From Methanospirillum purgamenti (GTDB lineage: Archaea > Halobacteriota > Methanomicrobia > Methanomicrobiales > Methanospirillaceae), in assembly GCF_018502485.1 (NCBI RefSeq), contig NZ_CP075546.1: 64,000 nt of DNA, one strand, 5' to 3'. Made by a program: the position numbers and the translations under genes. Shown piece by piece: positions 52,908 through 60,824 of the stretch. How positions within the stretch are numbered: position 1 is the stretch's first letter; each line of letters opens with the position of its first letter. Below the pieces are notes generated by a model, which saw only the letters and a program-made list of their open reading frames with translations, made no database searches and was not told the origin of the DNA.

Positions 52908-53897
52908 ATGGATAAATACACTGATAACAGCCTATCAAAGAGCGAATATCCGATAATTACACAAAACCTGACAAAAAAGTTTGGAGATCTCTATGCTGTT
53001 CACCAGATGAATCTCTCCGTAGGAAATGAAATATTTGGTATTTTAGGCCCGAATGGCTCTGGGAAAACCACAACTGTTCTGATGTTGACAACACTTCTTG
53101 AACCTACCGATGGAACAGCAAGTATCTGCGGATATGATATCCATACCCATCCCAGACAGGTCAGGGATTCTATCAGTTATGTCCCTCAGGATATGGCGGT
53201 AGATGTCAGACTCTCCGGACGGGAAAATGTCATGATGTTTGCCGAACTCTATGGTGTCAGAGATCCCGCCAGGAAAACCGAAGAGGCACTGAGGATTTTA
53301 GAGCTTGCAGACCGGGCTGATGAACGGGCGAAGGTGTATTCGGGCGGGATGAGAAGAAGACTTGAACTGGCACAGGCACTTGTTCACAATCCAAAGGTTC
53401 TCTTTCTGGATGAACCAACTGTCGGACTTGATGTAGCAGCACGAAAAAAAATCTGGGAGCATATCAAAATACTTCGGAAACAGGGAATGACAATTTTTGT
53501 GACGACCCATTACATGGACGAAGCAGACAAATATTGTGACAGAGTTGCAATAATTGACCGGGGAAGAGTTCAGGCTGTTGATACTCCGGATAATTTGAAA
53601 AACATGATTTCTCAGGATATCATATCGGTCACCATATCCGGTTCCTTTTCCACGATAGATGTACCGGGTGTCAGATTTGCATTTTCAGAAGATGAACAAC
53701 TGATCTTTTATGCAGAACATGGCGAGGCTGCATTGCCACTACTACATAATGCTCTGACCGAAGCAGGTATGAAAGTTGAGGCTTTGTCTCTTCGAAGGCC
53801 CTCTCTTGATGATGTCTTTCTTCACCTCGTAAGCAGTGCAGATGATAAAAGTCCCTTTAAACTAAGTACTTTCCGGAACATGATGGGGAAACGATGA
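52908..53897 (+). CDS. DrrA-type ABC exporter ATPase
   Basis: 329 residues. Walker A 'GPNGSGKTTTVLMLTTL', Q-loop 'SYVPQDMAVDVRLSGRENV', signature 'YSGGMRRRLELAQALVHN', Walker B 'VLFLDEPTVGLD', switch 'FVTTHYMDEADKYCD'. The C-terminal DUF4162-like region ends 'LSLRRPSLDDVFLHLVSS', typical of drug-resistance (DrrA) ATPases. With the ABC-2 permease encoded next it should export a lipophilic or surface compound. The stop overlaps the permease start by four bases. Confidence 0.93.
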   Translation: MDKYTDNSLSKSEYPIITQNLTKKFGDLYAVHQMNLSVGNEIFGILGPNGSGKTTTVLMLTTLLEPTDGTASICGYDIHTHPRQVRDSISYVPQDMAVDVRLSGRENVMMFAELYGVRDPARKTEEALRILELADRADERAKVYSGGMRRRLELAQALVHNPKVLFLDEPTVGLDVAARKKIWEHIKILRKQGMTIFVTTHYMDEADKYCDRVAIIDRGRVQAVDTPDNLKNMISQDIISVTISGSFSTIDVPGVRFAFSEDEQLIFYAEHGEAALPLLHNALTEAGMKVEALSLRRPSLDDVFLHLVSSADDKSPFKLSTFRNMMGKR

Positions 53898-54619
53898 ATC
53901 CAATTCTGGTATATTGTCACCGGGATCTTAGGCGATGGATTCGGGGAAAATGGGGATTTATTGCTGCTATGGTGATGCCGGCAGCATGGCTGATATTTGT
54001 TGGGCTTGCTCTTCCTATCAGGTTTACAGATAACTATATCGATTTTGTGACACCAGGAATCCTGGTCATGACTATCCTTTCCGCCTCATTAGCCGGTGGA
54101 GGTCTCCTGATTATGGATCGGATGCTTGGTTTTTTTAATAAATTCCTTGCACTTCCCCCGCCCAGGGAGACTATTCTTTTTGGGAAAATTCTGGTCATTA
54201 CTATCCGGGGAATTATCCAGTCAACCATAATTCTCCTGTTTGCATTTATGCTTGGGGCACATCTGTATACACCAGTCCAGCTCCTTGGAACATACATTAT
54301 CCTGTGTATTTTTGGAGCACTCCTCTCTGCTGCCGCAACATCAATCGCGATATATCTAGATGATCATGACCAGTATGCAGCAGCAAATGCGATGATATCA
54401 ATGCCTCTATTTTTTACATCATCAGCCATGATGCCCTATGATGTCATGCCGGAGTGGTTAGCCCCTATAGCGAGGCTGAATCCGTTAAGTTATGCTATCG
54501 ACGGTATCAGGATATTACAGACCGGAGAGGTTCCGGTTACCCAGATAAGCCTTCTCTCCATCCTCTGCGTTATCGTAGTAGGACTTGCAGTCCACGCATT
54601 TAGGAAAGTTAAAATCTGA
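53894..54619 (+). CDS. ABC-2 type permease (DrrB-like)
   Basis: 241 residues and six membrane helices. The N-terminal amphipathic part 'CHRDLRRWIRGKWGFIAAMV' is followed by 'FVTPGILVMTILSASLAGGG' and 'LPPPRETILFGKILVITIRG'. The end, 'MPEWLAPIARLNPLSYAIDG', is a hallmark of ABC-2 permeases. It partners the preceding ATPase. Substrate unknown. Confidence 0.92.
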   Translation: MNPILVYCHRDLRRWIRGKWGFIAAMVMPAAWLIFVGLALPIRFTDNYIDFVTPGILVMTILSASLAGGGLLIMDRMLGFFNKFLALPPPRETILFGKILVITIRGIIQSTIILLFAFMLGAHLYTPVQLLGTYIILCIFGALLSAAATSIAIYLDDHDQYAAANAMISMPLFFTSSAMMPYDVMPEWLAPIARLNPLSYAIDGIRILQTGEVPVTQISLLSILCVIVVGLAVHAFRKVKI

Positions 54620-54772
54620 TATTAAAGACTAATCACATGATAATGCGTTAAGACCTGATGGACATAATACTCTGCTGATTCGGAGAGTTCCCGGATTCAA
54701 TGAAAACTTTTTTCATCCGATAAAAATAGTTTAATTCATTCAAACCGAACTCCTTAAGCAGGATACCCATTC

Positions 54773-55930
54773 ATGAACCCTGACGATATAATACCTCAAA
54801 CTGATCAAAACGAATCCAATCCCAAGGTTCAGGACTATTTTTCTGCCCGAATCGTGCTTCATGAGATAAGGGGTGATCTCTACCAGTATATCTGTACTCC
54901 ACAAAGCCGCAAATCCTTAAAAGCAAAAATTTCAGAGAAATTGTCCGGTCTCAAATCTTTAACCTCAACACATATTTTTCTTGGCCTTGACAAGACTGAT
55001 ACAAATACTATTCAGGATTTTTCAAAATTATTGACTCAGTACGAAGAATTGCTGGATGATGCTATTGAAGCGATTAATTTCGGAAAAGAGCAACAAATAA
55101 TCGAATCGCTCGATAACGGACCACTCCAACAAACCCATCTGAAGATGAACGAATATCTCTCAATGGGAACGAAAGATACACAGATTGCCCAGTCTGTAAG
55201 TCATGATGAAACTCTGCAGGCACAGGTACGTGCCCTTTTTACCATTATCGAAATAATTGGTGCCGTTGCAGTTCTATTTCCGGGAGTTTTTGTTTCGATT
55301 GGTGTCCCTGCTACCTTTGCCAAATCTCTCACCATGCTCAATCAGGTCCAAAAAATATATCCTGGTGTCCAGCTAGCCCTTGACCGAAAGAATGAGATCA
55401 TGATACTGGCAGGAACTATGGCAGCTTTTGCGGGTGGTATGCACAAAAACGCCACCCATTTGTTGCAGCAGATGGCAAAAGATGAAAATATACAGAATAT
55501 TACGGTTGTTGATGAGAGCGGTAAGACCATCTCTGCGTCAGAACTTGTTCAATGTGCCCTTGATATTGAGACCGGCCATGACATCCTTCATCAAACAATA
55601 TTGGAAAGAGAACAGAAAAATAGCCAAACTGGACAATCACCCCCATTATCAGCAGATCCTGATATGTTACAAAAACTCATCAGACTCATGGAGACGGTTA
55701 CAAATCCTGTTGGGGAATCACTAAAAAACGTCGATAAAATAGCACAGCAGAACATTCAGGCCAGGTTGGAGGATGCTTCTCGGGGGAAAGAGTTTATTTT
55801 TCAGATCCCCATGACACTGAGCAACGTGGGAACCAGTTTCGGGACTGATATAAGTGTAAGGATGAGAGAATTTGCGAAAAAAGTCAATTCAATAACAGAA
55901 AAAGAAATAACGGATAATAAAAAATTTTGA
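54773..55930 (+). CDS. Uncharacterised protein with central hydrophobic segment
   Basis: 385 residues, mostly helical. Residues 1-150 are polar and coiled-coil-like ('LTQYEELLDDAIEAINFGKE'). A hydrophobic stretch near 155-190, 'LFTIIEIIGAVAVLFPGVFV', could be one membrane hairpin or a buried helix, followed by 'NEIMILAGTMAAFAGGMHKN'. The C-terminal 150 residues are again polar with Gln- and Asn-rich helices. I recognise no family. It ends seven bases before the long open frame that contains the next gene, so it may be in an operon with it. Confidence 0.65.
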   Translation: MNPDDIIPQTDQNESNPKVQDYFSARIVLHEIRGDLYQYICTPQSRKSLKAKISEKLSGLKSLTSTHIFLGLDKTDTNTIQDFSKLLTQYEELLDDAIEAINFGKEQQIIESLDNGPLQQTHLKMNEYLSMGTKDTQIAQSVSHDETLQAQVRALFTIIEIIGAVAVLFPGVFVSIGVPATFAKSLTMLNQVQKIYPGVQLALDRKNEIMILAGTMAAFAGGMHKNATHLLQQMAKDENIQNITVVDESGKTISASELVQCALDIETGHDILHQTILEREQKNSQTGQSPPLSADPDMLQKLIRLMETVTNPVGESLKNVDKIAQQNIQARLEDASRGKEFIFQIPMTLSNVGTSFGTDISVRMREFAKKVNSITEKEITDNKKF

Positions 55931-55933
55931 AGA

Positions 55934-55950
55934 TCAGGTGATAATTACTA
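55934..55950 (+). repeat. 17-bp repeat, copy 2
   Basis: Second identical copy of TCAGGTGATAATTACTA, just after the stop at 55930 and about 93 bases before the preferred start of the next gene. It argues that this stretch is leader and not coding. Confidence 0.4.
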
Positions 55951-56042
55951 ATATTACGAACATCACTCCTCACCACTGGACCCAGAATTTTCACGAAAAC
56001 ACAATTCACAATATTTTTCTCCTGACCATCTCTATTCATGGT

Positions 56043-57452
56043 ATGCACGATATGATTCGGATCGCAGCATTCCTGATTATGATAATCCCTTTCAGTTTTT
56101 CTTGTATGGCTGACATTACCGGAATTGATGAAAATACAACAATTCAGGCATTCCAGGAAAACGGGTTTGAGGTAGGTCTTGGAAAAATGCAGACCGTTGA
56201 TGCAATCGGTCTCTATGATGCAGGAATTACGCCATCCTGCTATGCAATTAACCCAAGTGCACCATATATGTCTTTTAAAGTTCCAAAAGCACCAGGACAA
56301 ACCAGTAATAACACAATATCAGATTCACCGATCAATCCGGATAACAAAGGACTCTGGCTTGATTACCATACACGTCCGGATGAGGCTTTTGTCTATATCG
56401 GGACAACTCCACCTGAGTGTGATTATTTCAGTTATTGTGGGTATATAGCCATGAGATATTTCCCGTTAACAAAGGAAAAAAGCCGAGTGTATGCAAGTCT
56501 TGGAGATGCAATCAGTCTTGCCAGGCTGAAAAAAGAACCTGCATACATGAATGGTGTCTTTTCAAAACCGATCATTATCATCTTTACCGCTGATCTGAAC
56601 GCAGATGCACAGGCAAGAACAGCTCTTACCACTGCCGGATATCCGGAGGATATCATCCATACCCTCGTGATTCCGCATACCCTTGTGAACCTGGGACTTG
56701 AATCAGAAACCGATACCCTCACAACCCTTCATCGGGTAGCGTTTTTCACAAATCAAGAAGAAGGAGATGCATACATGAATAGTACTCCGGGAGTTGTATA
56801 CAGGCTAACCCCGGAAAATGAGGAAGAGCCTTCATTTATTGAAATCCCTGACCTAATCCCACGAGGAAATGGGGATGTACATGAATTGGATCTGATGGAT
56901 GATCTGAAAGAACTTCGCCAGGCCATTATTGACCGGTACGACGGATACCAAGCAGATGATATGGAGACCAAGATCTGGATATTTGAAGGGTATGATGCCA
57001 TCCAGAGAGGAATAGATGCTTTGGGAGATATCAGGGATACCGTCTACCTGAATACCACAAATACCATCCTCGGAGACAAAACAGGGGAATGTATCATAGT
57101 ATACGGGGTAAATCATGTCGCAACCGGAAAGGCGACCTATGCAAATTTTGGTCTGTATGGCCTTGCTGCCCTCAATGGCATACAAGGGGTCTCTAATCAT
57201 GACTATTCAGGGACTGCAGAAGAGTATTTGCCAGGAAACCCAAATGCACAATACCTCTATGTTGCAAAAATAAGTCGTGAAGAAGATGGAAATCCCTCTA
57301 CCTCAGTGATTCCATCCGGAGTTGGAGCACATGGAGTTGAACCTGATGAACCCTGTTTTGTCGGATTCAGAGTATACGTAGAGCCTGAAACATCAGTAGG
57401 TCCGGCCTGGAATGAGATAGTCTACGACCGGGCAATAAAAATAACCCCCTGA
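56043..57452 (+). CDS. Large secreted protein of unknown function
   Basis: 469 residues from ATG 56043; ATG 56052 is also possible. The frame is open back to 55938, but only this start puts a signal peptide ('IRIAAFLIMIIPFSFSCMAD') at the N-terminus. The Cys in 'FSFSC' could be a lipid attachment site. The body has 'ECDYFSYCGYIAMRYFPLTK', 'IIIIFTADLNADAQARTALT', 'HRVAFFTNQEEGDAYMNSTP' and 'GECIIVYGVNHVATGKATYA'. I do not recognise a family. The even composition and length suggest a folded surface enzyme or binding protein. Confidence 0.7.
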   Translation: MHDMIRIAAFLIMIIPFSFSCMADITGIDENTTIQAFQENGFEVGLGKMQTVDAIGLYDAGITPSCYAINPSAPYMSFKVPKAPGQTSNNTISDSPINPDNKGLWLDYHTRPDEAFVYIGTTPPECDYFSYCGYIAMRYFPLTKEKSRVYASLGDAISLARLKKEPAYMNGVFSKPIIIIFTADLNADAQARTALTTAGYPEDIIHTLVIPHTLVNLGLESETDTLTTLHRVAFFTNQEEGDAYMNSTPGVVYRLTPENEEEPSFIEIPDLIPRGNGDVHELDLMDDLKELRQAIIDRYDGYQADDMETKIWIFEGYDAIQRGIDALGDIRDTVYLNTTNTILGDKTGECIIVYGVNHVATGKATYANFGLYGLAALNGIQGVSNHDYSGTAEEYLPGNPNAQYLYVAKISREEDGNPSTSVIPSGVGAHGVEPDEPCFVGFRVYVEPETSVGPAWNEIVYDRAIKITP

Positions 57453-57726
57453 TAATCCCTTTTTTTCGAAGTGTCAATCACCATCACCACTATGCCTATC
57501 ACTCCAGATGTGAGAATCCTTGGAGATGATATCGGCACCTTCCTTATCTCTACCCCGTCTTTTTCCATGATCCAGGATGTCTGTTCGGTGATGATATACC
57601 CGGGATTCCGGTTCCATATATACATACAGAAATCAGACCTGCTATCTCTAAAAATTATATGTGGATATGGATGCAAACAAAGAATTATCAATAAATATCT
57701 CTTATTGATTTAAACGGACGTTCCCA

Positions 57727-58353
57727 ATGGCAATACATGAACCGATAACCAAAGTCAACCTGGACAGAATCACCAATGGTATTTTTGCATTTACCATGAC
57801 GCTCCTTGCCCGGAATATTGTAACTTCTGATCAGTATTTGCAGGCATCCCAGATCACGGTTGAAAATTTTGTCGATGAAACGATTTTTTCAATTATGGAT
57901 TTTTTGGGCGTTTTTATCCTTCTTGCCATGTTCTGGATGTTATTCTTTCAGATGTTCCACCGGATGAAAACCTTTGATTATCATTTCTTACACGTCCATA
58001 TGCTTGCCCTGATGGCTATTGTTCTTATCCCTTTTTCATCATCGTTCAGTAATTTGGGAAATAAAAATTATATCTTTACGGATTATTTTTTCCAGATCAA
58101 TTATTTCGTACTCGCAATATTACTTGTCTATCTCTGGTACTATGCACATTCACATCCATTCCTTCTTGACCCTGATTTGACTCCCACCGAAACAACCCTT
58201 CTCCTGAAAAAATGCTTTGTCCCCCTTTTTGTAGCAGCATTGGGAATTTTCTGGATATATGCCAACCTTCCGCTCATTGATATCCTGTATTTTGTTCCGT
58301 TTGTCATACTGGGAATTTTTTTCAGAAATTCACCGGATAATCCGATTGAATAA
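57727..58353 (+). CDS. TMEM175/DUF1211-family membrane protein
   Basis: 208 residues with six membrane helices. The first helix 'NLDRITNGIFAFTMTLLARN' corresponds to the 'FSDGVFAIAITLL' motif of the TMEM175 family, with Phe-Ser-Asp changed to Ile-Thr-Asn. Prokaryotic members are potassium-permeable channels. Later helices include 'FLGVFILLAMFWMLFFQMFH' and 'YFVLAILLVYLWYYAHSHPF'. The changed motif makes ion selectivity uncertain. It stands alone. Confidence 0.8.
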   Translation: MAIHEPITKVNLDRITNGIFAFTMTLLARNIVTSDQYLQASQITVENFVDETIFSIMDFLGVFILLAMFWMLFFQMFHRMKTFDYHFLHVHMLALMAIVLIPFSSSFSNLGNKNYIFTDYFFQINYFVLAILLVYLWYYAHSHPFLLDPDLTPTETTLLLKKCFVPLFVAALGIFWIYANLPLIDILYFVPFVILGIFFRNSPDNPIE

Positions 58354-58566
58354 TTTATTATTCTGTTTTGTACACAACCAGTAAATGGGTTATTCTGTCA
58401 CAACTGATAAGGATCAGTCCAAACATAGGTGAAAGTCGTCATGCAAAAGAGTGTGTAAATGCAGAATCAGAAAATAAACCAAAAGGGCGTGATTACTAGT
58501 GTGTTACAACAAATGCGTTCAAAGACGAAGATAAATACAATAGTATTAGGATTATCCAGGTTTCAC

Positions 58567-60495
58567 TCAAAGATTTGATAATATCCGGTAATTTTCTTTT
58601 GGAATGATTATCTCAAACCTGACACCCTGCCCATGAGCACCATTCTCAACAATCCGAATATCATTATATTCAAGAACCTCTTTGATGAATGCCATACCAA
58701 TGCCAGTCCCTTTCCCATATCCTCTGCAAAATATCTTTTCCTTCTCATTATCCGGAATTCCAATCCCATTATCCTGGTATATAAGGTGCCCTGATGCTCC
58801 CTCTTCAAAGGACACTATTATTGTATCTGCGGTTATTCCGTGACGGATGGTATTATCGATAAGATTGTAAAAAACCTTTTTTATAAGTCGATCAGCCTTT
58901 ACATCGAGATCATTGAGGGAATGAATGATGGTAATCTTTCCGGCGAATTCGCTCTGACTCTGATCCAGAATCTCCCCGATATTCTGCCATACCGATCCAT
59001 CTTCTCCGATTTTTTCATAATCATATGTAAATGCAAGGAGCATAGATATTCGTTTTAGCACACGACTGGCTTTTTCAGTATAAACAGGAATTTCAGATAT
59101 ATCTTCAAGCTCAGATATCAATCCCAGGTATAACTGGAGAGATGTAACCTGGTTCAAAACATCATGCCTGGTTATCTGTGAAAGCTGGGTTAGTCTCTTA
59201 TTTGCCTTGGCAAGCGATTTTTCTACCTTTTCACGAAGCCGAAGTTCAGATTCGAGGGTAGTTTTCTGGGTCTCAATTTCAGAGATATATTCATTGATGC
59301 TAGCCACCATCTGATTAATACTTTGCCGAAGCATCTCTGTTTCACGAAGACCAGTGGCCCGGATCGGGTGAGAAAGAGACGAAGAGGCGATAATTCCAAT
59401 ATCCTCTGTCATCATGGTTATAGGTCGGGAAATATAAATCGAGAGATATTGTGCAATAAGCAGGCCTAATATCAAAGAAATAATAGTGATGACAATGAAT
59501 CCTATCTGGTAATAAAAAATCACCGTCTCAATTTTTTCTTTGCTTAATACTAGAATACCAACAACACTAAGTTCTGATCCAGACAGTGACCTGACGGTTG
59601 AGAGATTGATATATTGAATCGAAATGACCTGGTTTTTCTTCGGATTATTAAAAAAGAAGGATTTTTTTGATTCAAATGTCTGGTTTAAAATAGTATGCAG
59701 GCTTTCATTATCAAAAATGCCGGTAACCGAAGACAATGTCTGACTTTTATTTTGTATCCAATACGTCTGTTTTCGATATGCTTTATCATACACCTCTACA
59801 TGAACAATATTCGGGATGTTCATGGCTTCTTCGGTTATATCCTTGAGCGACGAAACCATCGTTTTATGCATCTTTGAATACTTATCATTCCGAAGGCCGA
59901 GCTCGAGGATATACTCATGATCATCTGTGGGGTAGTATCCATATTTCCAGTACAATTTCGAATCATTATAATCCCTTATCCAGCGATCGGATTTGAACTC
60001 AGTTCCATTAATAAACTGAGATAGAGATGTATAAAAATCAGGATATTTTTTAAAATCCAAATTTAAATCTCGTGCATATGTTGTAAACTCTACGATTCCG
60101 TTCTTGTTTATCATGAATAATTCAATCTCACCAGGAACACCGGATGAAATGTTCTTTTTAAGAGAGATGAGATCAATTGACGAGGGATCATTCCGGTTCT
60201 TTTGGTATGCCTCCAAAAATGGGATCATTCGATCCTGGAGAAGGAAATCAAACTGAGCATCGAAATTCTCAATGCCATATTCTGTCAAAATGACAGATGA
60301 AATGAAGGTTTTTTCTGCCTGGAGCTGTGAGTCGATAAATTCATTTGATACCTGATGAATGGAAAATATATAGAGCGTTGATGAAATCAGGACTATAAAA
60401 ATGAAAAAGATCAAGGTAATTACAAGAAACAACCGTGTACGGTATGACGGATAATCATCCGGCTTACTTCCTGATACTGGTTTTTTCTCTGACAT
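58567..60495 (-). CDS. Membrane histidine kinase with extracytoplasmic sensor and HAMP
   Basis: 642 residues. Membrane helix near 22-45, a large outer sensor domain to about 325 with PAS/Cache-like features ('GEIELFMINKNGIVEFTTYA', 'HEYILELGLRNDKYSKMHKT'), a second helix near 330-352, and a HAMP linker. A coiled coil leads to the phosphoacceptor 'QITRHDVLNQVTSLQLYLGL' with His444. The ATPase domain has 'FYNLIDNTIRHG', 'YQDNGIGIPDNEKEKIF' and 'GKGTGIGMAFIKEVL'. The kinase core closely resembles that at 12185-13225. No response regulator is present in the window. Confidence 0.92.
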   Translation of the reverse strand: MSEKKPVSGSKPDDYPSYRTRLFLVITLIFFIFIVLISSTLYIFSIHQVSNEFIDSQLQAEKTFISSVILTEYGIENFDAQFDFLLQDRMIPFLEAYQKNRNDPSSIDLISLKKNISSGVPGEIELFMINKNGIVEFTTYARDLNLDFKKYPDFYTSLSQFINGTEFKSDRWIRDYNDSKLYWKYGYYPTDDHEYILELGLRNDKYSKMHKTMVSSLKDITEEAMNIPNIVHVEVYDKAYRKQTYWIQNKSQTLSSVTGIFDNESLHTILNQTFESKKSFFFNNPKKNQVISIQYINLSTVRSLSGSELSVVGILVLSKEKIETVIFYYQIGFIVITIISLILGLLIAQYLSIYISRPITMMTEDIGIIASSSLSHPIRATGLRETEMLRQSINQMVASINEYISEIETQKTTLESELRLREKVEKSLAKANKRLTQLSQITRHDVLNQVTSLQLYLGLISELEDISEIPVYTEKASRVLKRISMLLAFTYDYEKIGEDGSVWQNIGEILDQSQSEFAGKITIIHSLNDLDVKADRLIKKVFYNLIDNTIRHGITADTIIVSFEEGASGHLIYQDNGIGIPDNEKEKIFCRGYGKGTGIGMAFIKEVLEYNDIRIVENGAHGQGVRFEIIIPKENYRILSNL

Positions 60496-60824
60496 GAGTG
60501 TATAAAATCCATGTATGTTCTATAATTCACGGTGCCCGGCTAAGTGTTTTGATAATATCGTTACGAACTGGTTATGATTTTTGAAACCTGAGCTTTTTGT
60601 AGACTTCACTTTCAATTTAATATTTTTAGGTATTTTGTGGAAGATTTGCATTAAACCATAATGAACATATGGTTTTTCATACAGAGCATAGGGAAAGAGT
60701 GGGTGGGATGTGGAGCACTTGTCTTTAACAGATCGGTTTTCTCAAAACGTTTATCAAGGGTTAATAATAATATGACAAATATATTATTCATTCAATAATC
60801 TGGTGATGATGAGGGAAAAAGGAA
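60496..60824. other. Intergenic region between divergent genes
   Basis: 329 bases without an ORF of note. AAATATATTATTC near 60777-60789 is a TATA-like box for the protease gene, whose ATG at 60825 is preceded by GGGAAAAAGGA. Nothing else stands out. Confidence 0.4.

Noticed and set aside
57422..57713. Antiparallel small ORFs of 89 and 80 codons between the secreted protein and the TMEM175-like gene
   Set aside because: Both frames look equally plausible by codon use, they contradict each other, the minus-strand one overlaps the end of a real gene and neither has a ribosome site.
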